Assembly (NCBI RefSeq): GCF_001613385.1
Contig: NZ_BDCG01000012.1
Span: forward strand, 496,001-560,000
Direction: 5' to 3'
Source of the DNA: Nocardia flavorosea NBRC 108225
GTDB taxonomy: Bacteria > Actinomycetota > Actinomycetes > Mycobacteriales > Mycobacteriaceae
Length of the DNA: 64,000 nt
Part shown: piece by piece, positions 8,146 through 17,120 of the stretch
Layout: the number at the start of each line of letters is the position of its first letter
How positions within the stretch are numbered: the first letter of the stretch is position 1
The notes under the pieces: model-generated
The model's database searches: none
What the model saw: only the letters and a program-made list of their open reading frames with translations
What the model was told of the DNA's origin: nothing
Position numbers and translations under genes: made by a program

Positions 8146-9736
8146 GCAGGATGGATGCCGCAATACCCTTCCGGACCAAATGTTTCTGGATCTTGCCGCT
8201 GGGCGTCCGCGGGAAGTCCGTGGCCTCGAACAACCGCGCCGGCAACTTCTGCCGCGCCACCCCCGCCCGCTCGAAGAATGCGCGAACCTCGTCCCGCGAA
8301 GGCAGCACACAGCCCGGCTCGAGGCGCAGTACGGCCCCCACCACCTCACCGAACCGGCTGTCGGGCAGGGCGATCACCACGGACTCGGCCACCTGCGGCA
8401 TGGCGTCCAGCACATCCTCGACCTCGCGCGCACCGACGTTCTCGCCGCCACGGATGATCACATCGGCCTTGCGATCGGTGACGGTCAGGCACCCGGACGA
8501 ATCCAGCACTCCGATATCGCCGGTGTGATACCAGCCCTCGTCATCGAAGACCCGCGCGGTGAGCTCCGGATCGGTGTATCCCAGGCACAGATCCGGGCCC
8601 CGGCTGAGGATCTCCCCGTCCGGCGCGATCCGGATCTCCACTCCGGGCATCACCCGGCCGTCGGTGTCGAGCCGCTCCCGCGGTGGCGCGTCCAGCGCCG
8701 AAGCGGTGATCGACGGATGCTCGGTACTGCCGTAGGCCCGGAACGCGACCACACCCAGCTCGGTGAGCATGCGGGTCACCGCGGCCGGCACCGCCGAACC
8801 ACCCAGCCCGACATACTTCATATGGGCGAGATGCTCCGGTGTGTAATCGGGGTGCTCGACCATACTGGTCACGAAATACGGCGGCCCGCCGCCCACGACC
8901 AGCCCCCGGTCCTTCATCAGGGCCAGCGCCCGGCCGGGATCCCAGACATCGAGCATATGGACCGGCCGGCCGTGCAGTACCGGCAGCAGCAACGCGCCCA
9001 CCATCCCGATGAAATGACCGACCGGGGTCGCGGTGAGCTGTTCACCGCGATCGTCGCGGTTGCGCTCGGCGAGCTGGAGCGTTTCGCAACCCAGAGTCTG
9101 ATGGCTGTGCACCACGCCTTTGGGGGCACTGGTGGTACCGGAGGTGAACGCGATCAGCGCCGGTTCCGCCGGGTCCGCGGGCAGGACACCCGGCATGGGT
9201 TCCGCGGCGAGCAGAGCCGCGAAGTCCACACCACCCGCACCCGCCCCGGATCCGCCCGGCCGGTCGTCCGCATCACCCTTACCGACGACACCGACAACGG
9301 GAACCTCCGCACACACCTCGGGGTCGAAGCGGCACCGGCCGAACTCCGCCATCGTGATGAACACCTTCGGCCGGGAAACCCGCAGGATATGCCCCAGTTC
9401 GGCGGGGCCGTAGAAATGCACGACCGGCACCACCGCCGCACCGAGGAAGGATGCGGCCCAGAAAGTCGCGGCCGCCTCCATCCAGTTCGGTAGCTGGAAG
9501 GCGATCACATCGCCGGGCCCGACACCGCGCTCACGCAGCCCCGCGGCCAGACGCCGTGCCACCCGCTCCACGTCGGCGAAGGTGCCCTGCCAGGGCCGGA
9601 TATCGGAATACACCCGGAACGCGGTGGCGGGCACGGCCGCGAGCGAGCGGCTCAGCAGATCCCCCATGGTGTCGCGGGTCCACCAGCCGGCCGATTCGTA
9701 ACGCTGCCGCAGGTCGTCCGCAATGACGCGGGTCAT
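8138..9736 (-). CDS. Acyl-CoA synthetase (AMP-forming, class I adenylate-forming enzyme)
   Basis: A 532-residue enzyme with the ATP-binding loop TSGTTSAPKGVVHSH, the YGSTEHP motif, WYHTGDIGVLDSSGC, the hinge DRKADVIIRGGENV and the C-terminal lysine in TPSGKIQKHL. It activates a carboxylic acid to its CoA thioester through an acyl-adenylate. The sequence resembles the cyclohexanecarboxylate/long-chain acid ligase branch, but substrate cannot be read from it. It is transcribed in the same direction as the KstD/mhp operon but is separated from it by an operator, and it has its own variant operator 123 bases upstream. Likely role: CoA activation of the side chain acid of the cyclic substrate. Confidence 0.88.
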   Translation of the reverse strand: MTRVIADDLRQRYESAGWWTRDTMGDLLSRSLAAVPATAFRVYSDIRPWQGTFADVERVARRLAAGLRERGVGPGDVIAFQLPNWMEAAATFWAASFLGAAVVPVVHFYGPAELGHILRVSRPKVFITMAEFGRCRFDPEVCAEVPVVGVVGKGDADDRPGGSGAGAGGVDFAALLAAEPMPGVLPADPAEPALIAFTSGTTSAPKGVVHSHQTLGCETLQLAERNRDDRGEQLTATPVGHFIGMVGALLLPVLHGRPVHMLDVWDPGRALALMKDRGLVVGGGPPYFVTSMVEHPDYTPEHLAHMKYVGLGGSAVPAAVTRMLTELGVVAFRAYGSTEHPSITASALDAPPRERLDTDGRVMPGVEIRIAPDGEILSRGPDLCLGYTDPELTARVFDDEGWYHTGDIGVLDSSGCLTVTDRKADVIIRGGENVGAREVEDVLDAMPQVAESVVIALPDSRFGEVVGAVLRLEPGCVLPSRDEVRAFFERAGVARQKLPARLFEATDFPRTPSGKIQKHLVRKGIAASILRE

Positions 9737-9858
9737 CGGTGCTCACCTCGTACGCCTCGGAACGTCATGACCGTTCACCCCTTTCGCGCCGCCGGAGTCA
9801 TCGGCCACCACCTGGGCCGGACCGGGCACGCGCGCCGCGGTCGGCACCGGCGGCTGTT

Positions 9859-9873
9859 GGAAATTCAATTCTC
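9859..9873. promoter_or_regulatory. Variant operator GGAAAT-TCA-ATTCTC upstream of acyl-CoA synthetase
   Basis: The right half matches the shared palindrome exactly and the left half differs at two positions. The same variant half-site, GGAAAT, recurs upstream of the mce operon. It lies 123 bases before the acyl-CoA synthetase start and 360 bases before the divergent SDR start, so the synthetase is the likelier target. Confidence 0.6.
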
Positions 9874-10024
9874 TTTCAATGAAAATGCCGAATTCGCCAA
9901 CCGGCGCCCGGACACTGAGGCCATCGCACGAGGTAAGGCACCCAAATCCGCTCGCCGACCCGAATCGGCGCAGCCAACCAGGCTTCTCGCAAAACCTTGC
10001 CGCCGACCCCACGGGTAGAGTACC

Positions 10025-10066
10025 GTTCTCGTATGCGAAAACGCAGTTCTTTTCGCATACGAGAAC
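10025..10066. promoter_or_regulatory. Perfect 17-bp inverted repeat, probable operator of the SDR/P450 operon
   Basis: Left arm GTTCTCGTATGCGAAAA and its exact reverse complement are separated by 8 bases. It lies about 170-210 bases upstream of the SDR start. Arms of this length without any mismatch are rare by chance. It could be bound by a regulator as two back-to-back sites, or form a cruciform or RNA hairpin. It is not followed by a T-run, so a simple terminator is less likely. No second copy was seen in the window. Confidence 0.65.
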
Positions 10067-10232
10067 AGCCGTATGTCCGCAACCGGTACCCGGCGGTGCT
10101 GGGTCGACACCGCATCGGGGCCGCGGCCGGATCGACGCGTGGCATTCGCCGCGCACCCTGCCCTGTGCCGCCGCCTCCGGCGGCCCGGCACACCCGGGTA
10201 GGTGTCTCGAAAACAGATCGAAAGGGAATGCT

Positions 10233-11093
10233 GTGGGACGTGTTGAGGGCAAGGTCGCATTCATCACGGGCGCCGCGCGCGGTCAGGGCCGCAGCCACGC
10301 CGTACGACTGGCGGAGGAAGGCGCCGACATCATCGCCGTCGACCTGTGCCAGAACATGTCGACCATCGGTTACCCGCTGGCCACACCCGAAGACCTCGAG
10401 GAAACCGTGCGCCTGGTCGAGAAGACCGGCCGCCGGATCGTCGCGACCCAGACCGATGTCCGCGACGCCGTCGCACTGAAGGCGGCGCTGGATGCCGGCG
10501 TCGCCGAACTCGGCAAGCTCGATATCGTGATCGCCCAGGCCGGTGTCGCCGGTATGAAGGGGCAGCCCGATATCCAGGCGTGGATCGATGTCATCAATAC
10601 GAACCTCGTCGGCACCATCAACGCCATCCAGGCCGCGCTCCCCCACCTCGGTGAGGGAGCGTCCATCATCGCCACCGGTTCCACCGCCGCGATGATCGAC
10701 ACCGGCAAGATGGACAACCCCGGCGCGGATCTCGGCGGCATGGCCTACGTGCACTCCAAGCGCGCACTGTCGTATTACATCTTCGATATCGCCCGGCACC
10801 TGGCCCCCCGCGGTATCCGGGCCAACGCCGTACACCCGACCAACTGCAATACCGACATGCTGCAGAGCGAGCCCATGTACCGCTCGTTCCGCCCGGATCT
10901 GGAGAACCCGACCCGCGCCGATGCCGAACCCGCCTTCCATGTCCAGCAGGCCATGAAGACCCCCTGGATCGAGCCGGTCGATATCTCCAACGCCATCCTG
11001 TATCTCGTCTCCGACGAAGCCCGCTTCGTCACCGGTATGCAGATGCGCGTCGACGGCGGCGGCTACCTCAAGTGGTACGACCACAAGATGTGA
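10233..11093 (+). CDS. Mycofactocin-type SDR family oxidoreductase
   Basis: A 286-residue short-chain dehydrogenase with the Rossmann motif GAARGQG (TGAARGQGRSHAVRLAEEGA) and the catalytic YVHSK tetrad element. The GARGQGRSHA start, the AVDLC strand and the insert before the active site are hallmarks of the actinobacterial SDR subfamily that holds its nicotinamide tightly and passes electrons to mycofactocin. I set the start at the GTG at 10233, preceded by AAAGGGA; the longer upstream frame has no such site. It heads an operon with a P450 and two amidohydrolases. Probable reaction: oxidation of an alcohol formed by the P450. Mycofactocin biosynthesis genes are not in the window. Confidence 0.85.
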   Translation: MGRVEGKVAFITGAARGQGRSHAVRLAEEGADIIAVDLCQNMSTIGYPLATPEDLEETVRLVEKTGRRIVATQTDVRDAVALKAALDAGVAELGKLDIVIAQAGVAGMKGQPDIQAWIDVINTNLVGTINAIQAALPHLGEGASIIATGSTAAMIDTGKMDNPGADLGGMAYVHSKRALSYYIFDIARHLAPRGIRANAVHPTNCNTDMLQSEPMYRSFRPDLENPTRADAEPAFHVQQAMKTPWIEPVDISNAILYLVSDEARFVTGMQMRVDGGGYLKWYDHKM

Positions 11094-11262
11094 GCGCACC
11101 CGGCCACCCCGGTTCAGGCGGCGTGCGCATTCCGCAGGCGATCGACGCGCACGCCGCCGGCCCGGTGGCGAATCGGCCATCCGACGACTCCCGGAGCGGC
11201 GCAGAGTTCCGGGCCCCCGGCGAAGGTTCGCCGACCAGTGACCAGCAGAGGGACAACAGACC

Positions 11263-12627
11263 GTGACTTCTACGGATAACGACCAGCGCAAAAAGAACCG
11301 GTACCACTTCGATCGGCACACTCCCGAATACCGGGAGAAGTTTTCCGAGATCACCCATGAGATGCACGAGAAATGCCCGGTGGCTTGGTCGGACACCTAC
11401 AACGGGCACTGGGTCGCCGCGGGCGGTAACGCGGTCTTCGAACTCGCCCGCTGCCCAGAGGTGTCGGTCGACCACGATGTGCACAACGAACGCCGCGGCT
11501 ACCAGGGCATCTCGATTCCGAAGGCACAACGGGCCGCGCTGGTCCGCGGTGGCATGCTGGAAATGGACGAGCCCGAACACCGCACCTACCGCTCGATCCT
11601 CAATCCGTACCTGTCACCCGCCGCGGTGAAACGCTGGCAGCCGTTCATCGACGAAATCGTCCGGGCCAGCCTCGATGAGAAGATCGAGACCGGCCGTATC
11701 GATTTCGTGGACGATCTCGCCAATATCGTCCCCGCCGTGCTGACGCTGGCGATGCTGGGCATTCCCCTGAAGAAGTGGTCGGTGTACAGCGATCCGGTGC
11801 ACGCCTCGGTGTACACACCCGAAGACTCCCCCGACGCCCCCCGGGTCGCCGAAATGCACCGGACCATGGGTCTCGATATCCTCACCAGCCTCCACGAGGC
11901 CAAGAGCAACCCGAAACCCGGCCTCATCAAGGCGCTCGTCGAACTGCGCATCGACGGTGAGCCCGCACCCGATATGGAACTGCTCGGGATGATGGGCCTG
12001 CTCATCGGTGGCGGCTTCGACACCACCACCGCGCTCACCGCCCATTCCCTCGAGTGGCTGTCGGAGAATCCGGACCAGCGCGAGGAACTCAGCCGAGATC
12101 GCGAGGAGCTGCTGGACTCCGCCACCGAGGAATTCCTGCGCTACTTCACGCCCGCCCCGGGTGACGGCCGCACCATCGCCGACGACTGCACCTATCAGGG
12201 CACCGAATTCAAAGAGGGTGAACGGCTGTGGTTGTCCTGGGCGATGGCCAATCGTGACCAGAGCATCTTCCCCGACGCCGACGATATCGTCCTGGACAGG
12301 AAGGGGAACCGGCACTTCAGCTTCGGCCTGGGTGTGCACCGGTGCATCGGCTCCAACGTGGCCCGCACGGTGTTCAAGTCCATGCTGCTGGCCGTGCTCG
12401 ACCGGATGCCGGACTACAGATGCGACCCCGAGGGCACGGTGCACTACGACACCATCGGCGTCATCCAGGGGATGCGCCATCTGCCGGCCACCTTCACCCC
12501 GGGGAAACGGCTGGGCCCAGGCCTCGACGAAACCCTGGAGCAGTTGCAACGGATCTGTGATGAACAGGGGCTGGCCGCACCGGTCACCGAACGGCCCGAT
12601 GCCGCGGTGATCGACTTCCAGTACTGA
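11263..12627 (+). CDS. Cytochrome P450
   Basis: A soluble bacterial P450 of 454 residues with a GTG start. Signature elements: I-helix GGGFDTTTAL (residues 249-258), the ExxR pair Glu290/Arg293 in EEFLRYF, and the haem ligand Cys361 in FSFGLGVHRCIG. There is no transmembrane anchor and no fused reductase, so it needs an external ferredoxin. The 3-Cys ferredoxin and NuoF-like flavoprotein at 17.7-19.3 kb, or the Rieske protein of its own operon, are candidate donors. It lies between the mycofactocin-type SDR and the amidohydrolases, suggesting hydroxylation followed by alcohol oxidation. The CYP family number cannot be assigned by eye. Confidence 0.9.
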   Translation: MTSTDNDQRKKNRYHFDRHTPEYREKFSEITHEMHEKCPVAWSDTYNGHWVAAGGNAVFELARCPEVSVDHDVHNERRGYQGISIPKAQRAALVRGGMLEMDEPEHRTYRSILNPYLSPAAVKRWQPFIDEIVRASLDEKIETGRIDFVDDLANIVPAVLTLAMLGIPLKKWSVYSDPVHASVYTPEDSPDAPRVAEMHRTMGLDILTSLHEAKSNPKPGLIKALVELRIDGEPAPDMELLGMMGLLIGGGFDTTTALTAHSLEWLSENPDQREELSRDREELLDSATEEFLRYFTPAPGDGRTIADDCTYQGTEFKEGERLWLSWAMANRDQSIFPDADDIVLDRKGNRHFSFGLGVHRCIGSNVARTVFKSMLLAVLDRMPDYRCDPEGTVHYDTIGVIQGMRHLPATFTPGKRLGPGLDETLEQLQRICDEQGLAAPVTERPDAAVIDFQY

Positions 12628-12691
12628 CCGCGAGTGGCGGCCGGTACCGCGGGGTCCGGCCGGCACTCTCGACTCTCCGACGAGGACCGCG

Positions 12692-13783
12692 ATGAAGGAC
12701 CTGCCCGACGGCACCCGCACCCCGGTAATCGATACCAGCGTGCATATTTTCTTCCGCTCCGACGACGATATGCGCGGCCACCTGCGCGAGCCGTTCAAGA
12801 GCCGCGGCATCCCCGACCCGGAGATGGACTGGTACGGCGCGCCGGGTGGCGAATACGCCGCGGGCACCCGCGGGCCACACAAGGGATACCCGGGTTCGGA
12901 CCCGGAGTTCGTGGGGCAGCAGTTGTTCGGTGAACGCGGTGTCGATGTGGCCGTTCTGCATCCAATGACCCGCGGCATCCTGCCCGACCGGCATCTCACC
13001 ACGGCGGTATTGTCCGCCCACAACGACATGATGGTGTCGCGCTGGCTCGACAGCGGTACCTGTCACGAGCGCTTCCGCGGCACGCTGCGCGTCAATCCCG
13101 AGGACATCAGCGGCGCACTGCGCGAAATCGACCGGCTGGGTGATCACCCCCGCATCGTCCAGCTCGGTATCCCACTGCAATCACGCGAAGTGTACGGGAA
13201 ACCGCAGTTCTGGCCGCTGTGGGAGGCCGCCGCGGCGGCGAACCTGCCGGTCGCCACCCATATCGAGACCGGTGAGAGTATCGGCCTGCCACCGACACCG
13301 TCCGGCCATCCGCGCACCTATGAGCAGTACTACGGGTTCATGGGGCTGAACTACATCTATCACCTGATGAATATGATCGCCGAGGGCGTTTTCGAGCGCT
13401 ACCCCGACCTGAAATTCGTCTGGGGCGACGGCGGCGCCGATCTGCTCACCCCATTCACCTGGCGGATGGACACCTTCGGCCGGCCCCACCTGGAACAGAC
13501 CCCGTGGGCACCCCGGATGCCCAGCGACTACCTGCCCGGACATGTGTATTTCGTGCACGCCACGATCGACGGCCCCGGTGATGCGCCCTTCGCCGCGGAA
13601 TGGCTCGACTTCACCGGCAAGGACGAAATGCTGATGTTCGGATCCAGTTATCCGCACTGGCATTCCGGCGATACCGACGTCCTGCCGACCGCACTGACCA
13701 CCGAACAGCGCGAGAAACTGTACTGGCGAAATGCCGCGCGGCTGTACAGCATCGATGTAGACGCCGTGACGGCGGTCGGCTGA
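12692..13783 (+). CDS. Amidohydrolase-2 family metal-dependent hydrolase or decarboxylase
   Basis: A 363-residue TIM-barrel protein of the ACMSD/resorcylate-decarboxylase-like amidohydrolase group. Recognisable segments are VIDTSVHIFF near the N-terminus, THIETGE in the middle, VWGDGGADLLTPFTWRMD and GSSYPHW near the end. Where relatives read SSDYPHW, this protein has Ser in place of the metal-binding Asp, and the first motif lacks the DxH order of its neighbour, so metal binding may be altered. Family members decarboxylate aromatic acids or hydrolyse C-C or C-N bonds. It is third in the SDR/P450 operon, 64 bases after the P450. Confidence 0.8.
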   Translation: MKDLPDGTRTPVIDTSVHIFFRSDDDMRGHLREPFKSRGIPDPEMDWYGAPGGEYAAGTRGPHKGYPGSDPEFVGQQLFGERGVDVAVLHPMTRGILPDRHLTTAVLSAHNDMMVSRWLDSGTCHERFRGTLRVNPEDISGALREIDRLGDHPRIVQLGIPLQSREVYGKPQFWPLWEAAAAANLPVATHIETGESIGLPPTPSGHPRTYEQYYGFMGLNYIYHLMNMIAEGVFERYPDLKFVWGDGGADLLTPFTWRMDTFGRPHLEQTPWAPRMPSDYLPGHVYFVHATIDGPGDAPFAAEWLDFTGKDEMLMFGSSYPHWHSGDTDVLPTALTTEQREKLYWRNAARLYSIDVDAVTAVG

Positions 13784-13847
13784 TGCCCCTTCCACGATCA
13801 CGGTGCCTACGGCCGGACCTCTCCGCAATGGTGCTCCAGGAGGCGCT

Positions 13848-14993
13848 ATGACAATGGCACAGGACCGGGCCCGGGTTCCTTCCACGGAACTGGTTCCGGT
13901 ACGCGTCGTCGACTCCGATGTCCACCCCGTCCCCCGCCGGGGCGACCTGGTGGAACATATACCGGAGCCCTGGCGCACATCGTTCTTTCTCAGTCACCGT
14001 GTAGGCGACACCATCATCTACGACGCGCCCGACTATGCGCATTCGAAGGCGATGCGGGTCGATACGTTCCCAGCAGACGGCGAATTCCCCGGTAGCGACC
14101 CGGATATGGCTTTCCGGCAGCTCATCATGGACGCCGGCTCCGATATCGTCATCCTCGAGCCGAGTGTAAAGGCGACCCGCCTGCCCGAGGCCACCGCCGC
14201 CATGGCGACCGGAGTCAACGGCTGGCTCGATGCGCAGTGGCTGGATGCGCACAACAACTGGCATCGGCGCTGGCGCGGGTCGATCTGTGTGGCGATAGAC
14301 GATCCCCCCTCCGCGGTCGCCGAGATCGAGCACTGGGCCGGGCATCCGTACATGGCGCAGATCCTGATCAAGGCCGAACCGCGGCCCTCCTGGGGCGACG
14401 CCCGATACGACCCGATCTGGGCCGCCGCGGTGAAACACGAACTGCCGGTGAGCTGCCATCTCAGCCGGGGCGCCTACGAGACCATGCCCATGCCGCCGGT
14501 CGGTTTTCCCAGCTACAACCACGATTTCATGGTCACCTACTCGCTGCTCGCGGCGAACCAGGTGATGAGCCTGATCTTCGACGGGGTCTTCGACCGGTTC
14601 CCCGCGCTGCGCATCGTCTTCGTGGAACACGCCTTCACCTGGATCCTGCCGCTGATGTGGCGGATGGATGCCATCTACGCGGCCCGCGGCTCGTTCATGT
14701 CGATCATGCGGAAGCCGTCGGAGTACGTGAAGGAACACATCAAGTTCACCACCCAGCCGCTGGACTACCCGGAGGACAAAACCGAACTCACCCGGGCGTT
14801 CGAATGGATGGAGGCGGACAAGATCCTGCTGTACTCCTCGGACTACCCGCACTGGACCTTCGACGATCCGCGCTGGCTGGTGAAACATCTCCCGCCCGCG
14901 GCGCGCGACAAGGTGATGTTCCGCAACGGTATCGAGACCTATCACCTGCCGGAAACCGTACCGGCGCTGCCCGGACAGGTACGGGTGCACTGA
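13848..14993 (+). CDS. Amidohydrolase-2 family protein, apparently with intact metal site
   Basis: A 381-residue relative of the preceding gene. The start is the ATG at 13848 behind CAGGAGG. It keeps DSDVHPVP at the N-terminus, CHLSRGAYE in the middle, FVEHAFTWILPLMWRMD and SSDYPHWTFD with the expected aspartate. These features fit the ACMSD-like group of Zn/Mn-dependent decarboxylases and hydrolases. Its stop overlaps the Rieske gene start (TGATG), so the two are probably translationally coupled. The active-looking/altered pairing with the upstream amidohydrolase could mean a heteromer, but that is inference. Confidence 0.82.
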   Translation: MTMAQDRARVPSTELVPVRVVDSDVHPVPRRGDLVEHIPEPWRTSFFLSHRVGDTIIYDAPDYAHSKAMRVDTFPADGEFPGSDPDMAFRQLIMDAGSDIVILEPSVKATRLPEATAAMATGVNGWLDAQWLDAHNNWHRRWRGSICVAIDDPPSAVAEIEHWAGHPYMAQILIKAEPRPSWGDARYDPIWAAAVKHELPVSCHLSRGAYETMPMPPVGFPSYNHDFMVTYSLLAANQVMSLIFDGVFDRFPALRIVFVEHAFTWILPLMWRMDAIYAARGSFMSIMRKPSEYVKEHIKFTTQPLDYPEDKTELTRAFEWMEADKILLYSSDYPHWTFDDPRWLVKHLPPAARDKVMFRNGIETYHLPETVPALPGQVRVH

Positions 14994-15670
14994 TGGCGGA
15001 CGGTAACGACCCACCGGTTCGGCCACCGGACTCGGATTCCGCGGCGACGTCCTCCGGGTCCGGTGCGGCTGCGCCGCACCACAGAACCAGCGCGGTAGCA
15101 GCGGTCCCCGGCAGCGCCGGCGCGGCCGGACCGGGTTCCCACACCGATGCAGGGGCCGATTCCGGCACCCGACCGGTATCGACGCACGAGGCGGAGCCGG
15201 CGCCATCCACCGGGCCCGCCCTGGCAGCCGAGTCCGGTGTCTCGGCCCCGGTATCAGGCGATAGCCCCGGCTCCCGGGCCGGCAGCTCCGTTTCGGCACC
15301 GCGGCTGGCGCAGGGGCGGGAGCATATCGTCGCCACGGTGGACGAGATTCCGCCCGGGTCGTCGAAAGTGGTGCCCATCGGGCGGCACGGGGTGGGTGTG
15401 TACAACGTCAACGGCATCTTCTACGCGATTGCCAATTACTGCCCGCACGAGGGCGGTCCGCTGTGCGCGGGCCGGGCGCGCGGCCGCACCGTGGTCGACG
15501 AATCGGTGCCCGGTGATTCGGTGATGGTGCGAGACAACGAGTTCATCTATTGCCCCTGGCATCAATGGGGGTTCGAACTCGCCACCGGTACCACCGCGGT
15601 GAAACCCGAATGGAGTATCCGTACCTACCCGGTTCGGGTGGTCGGCGGGGACGTACTGGTCACCGCCTGA
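14993..15670 (+). CDS. Rieske [2Fe-2S] protein with long disordered N-terminus
   Basis: A 225-residue protein. The C-terminal half is a Rieske domain with ligands Cys150/His152 (NYCPHEGGPLC) and Cys187/His190 (YCPWHQWGFE). The first roughly 105 residues are Ser/Ala/Gly/Pro-rich and lack secondary-structure signals, an unusual extension for a Rieske ferredoxin. There is no signal peptide or membrane segment, so it should be cytosolic. It may pass electrons to the P450 or to an oxygenase. Start is fixed by a one-base overlap with the amidohydrolase stop. Confidence 0.85.
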   Translation: MADGNDPPVRPPDSDSAATSSGSGAAAPHHRTSAVAAVPGSAGAAGPGSHTDAGADSGTRPVSTHEAEPAPSTGPALAAESGVSAPVSGDSPGSRAGSSVSAPRLAQGREHIVATVDEIPPGSSKVVPIGRHGVGVYNVNGIFYAIANYCPHEGGPLCAGRARGRTVVDESVPGDSVMVRDNEFIYCPWHQWGFELATGTTAVKPEWSIRTYPVRVVGGDVLVTA

Positions 15671-15686
15671 CCCGGACACAGATCCC

Positions 15687-15710
15687 GGCCCGCCGCTCGT
15701 ACGGCGGGCC
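15687..15710. terminator. GC-rich hairpin after the Rieske gene
   Basis: A 9-bp perfect stem, GGCCCGCCG and its complement around the loop CTCGTA, lies 17 bases after the Rieske stop. A short TTT follows several bases later, so it is a weak intrinsic terminator or an attenuator before the downstream hydrolase. Confidence 0.5.
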
Positions 15711-15759
15711 GCGGGAGTTTCCGCCCCGGCGGCTCCCCGACCCATGGCAGGAGTGTGCT

Positions 15760-16629
15760 ATGCCCGCGGTAACGGTGAACGGCGGCAAGGTGGTCTACGA
15801 AATCCTGGGGGGTAGCGGCGATCTCATCGTGCTCACCCCCGGTGGCCGCTACAGCAAGGAGATACCGGGACTGCGTCCGCTGGCCGAGGCCTTGGTCGCC
15901 GGCGGTTATCGAGTACTGCTGTGGGATCGGCCCAACTGCGGTGCCTCCGATGTGCAATTCTACGGGCAGACCGAATCGCATATGCGCGCCGAAACCCTGC
16001 ACGGACTGCTGACCGTGCTGGGGACGGGCCCGGTGATCCTGGCCGGCGGGTCGGGTGGGGCGCGGGATTCGATGCTCACCACGATGCTGTACCCGGAGCT
16101 GGTCACCGATCTCGTGCTGTGGAATATCGTCGGTGGGGTCTACGGCACCTTCAACCTCGGCGCCTACTACGTCCTGCCCAGCCTGCAGACGGTGCGAGCG
16201 CTGGGTACCGAGGGCCTGCCGCGGATGAAGGAATGGCAGGAGCTCATCGCGGCGAATCCGGACAACGAACAGCGGTTACGCGCCTTGGACTCCGACGAGT
16301 TCGTGAAACTCTCGCTGCGCTGGCTCAACGCCTACGTGCCGAAACCGGGTCAGACGATTCCCGGAGTGGACGACGAGATGTTCGAACGGATCCGGGTGCC
16401 TACGCTCATCATCCGCGGCGGCGCGAACGACCTGGACCATCCGAAACGCACCTCGCTCGAGGTGCACTGCCTGATCGAAGCTTCGACGCTGATCGACCCG
16501 CCGTGGCCCGAGGATGCCTGGGAACGCGCTCTGGAGGACCGCGCACGGGGCCGGGCGAAGCAGTACAACATGTTCGACACCTGGGTGCTGGCCGCCCCGG
16601 AGATCCTGAAATTCCTGGGTGACCGATGA
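15760..16629 (+). CDS. Alpha/beta hydrolase
   Basis: A 289-residue alpha/beta-hydrolase; the ATG at 15760 follows CAGGAG. The nucleophile elbow is AGGSGGAR, with Ser as the likely nucleophile, after the strand VLLWDRPNCGASD that often precedes it in C-C or ester hydrolases. A later strand PTLIIRGGANDLDHP carries the probable acidic residue. Last gene of the SDR/P450 operon, possibly expressed through the preceding hairpin. Substrate unknown; hydrolysis of a ring-opened or ester intermediate is plausible. Confidence 0.82.
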   Translation: MPAVTVNGGKVVYEILGGSGDLIVLTPGGRYSKEIPGLRPLAEALVAGGYRVLLWDRPNCGASDVQFYGQTESHMRAETLHGLLTVLGTGPVILAGGSGGARDSMLTTMLYPELVTDLVLWNIVGGVYGTFNLGAYYVLPSLQTVRALGTEGLPRMKEWQELIAANPDNEQRLRALDSDEFVKLSLRWLNAYVPKPGQTIPGVDDEMFERIRVPTLIIRGGANDLDHPKRTSLEVHCLIEASTLIDPPWPEDAWERALEDRARGRAKQYNMFDTWVLAAPEILKFLGDR

Positions 16630-16646
16630 TCTGGTGTTCCGTTGCG

Positions 16647-17120
16647 TCACACCGTACTGATCCGGACCTCGCAGTTGGTCGAGGCCTCCAGCGCGGTGTG
16701 GACCCGGCTCTCCGGGACCCGCTCGAGATCGGTTTCACGCAAACGCACCTGCAGGATGTCGTAACCGTCGGTGCCCGGCACCCGGGTGATCTCCCCGGTG
16801 AGCCCGAACCCGGCCAGCACCCCGTACGCGTCGGCATCGGTTCCGCGACTGACATAGGTGACGACACCCGCAACCGGTTCGGTACCGAACACCCGGGCAC
16901 AGATCTCGACCACCCGCGCAGTATCCGCCGCCGCGTCCGCGGTATCGAGCAGTACCTGCACCTCGCGCCGCGACCGCGGGACAGCACCGAGATCCTTCTC
17001 CAGGACTTCGCCCCCGGTTTCGGTGAGCGCGGCGGCCAGTCCGGCCATACCGCGAGCCAGCGATTCGCCCGTGAGTTCCCCGGCCGGATCGACGTTCACC
17101 CGCAATACCGCAGTTCGCAT
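16647..17120 (-). CDS. Conserved hypothetical protein
   Basis: A 157-residue protein read from the ATG at 17120, convergent with the preceding hydrolase. It begins MRTAVLRVNVDPAGELTGE and has an evenly spread alpha/beta composition with no signal peptide, membrane segment or cofactor motif. The charged sequence and actinobacterial codon use support a real gene. I do not recognise the family. Longer frames starting upstream have no ribosome site and translate into Arg-rich shadow sequence. Confidence 0.6.
   Translation of the reverse strand: MRTAVLRVNVDPAGELTGESLARGMAGLAAALTETGGEVLEKDLGAVPRSRREVQVLLDTADAAADTARVVEICARVFGTEPVAGVVTYVSRGTDADAYGVLAGFGLTGEITRVPGTDGYDILQVRLRETDLERVPESRVHTALEASTNCEVRISTV

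Larger units (their letters stand above)
9737..10232. other. Divergent regulatory region between acyl-CoA synthetase and SDR/P450 operon
   Basis: About 500 bases without a credible gene, separating divergent transcription units. It is locally AT-richer and holds two striking palindromes, a variant of the shared operator (9859-9873) and a 17-bp perfect inverted repeat (10025-10066), both listed separately. Open frames across it have no ribosome site or family signature. Confidence 0.7.
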
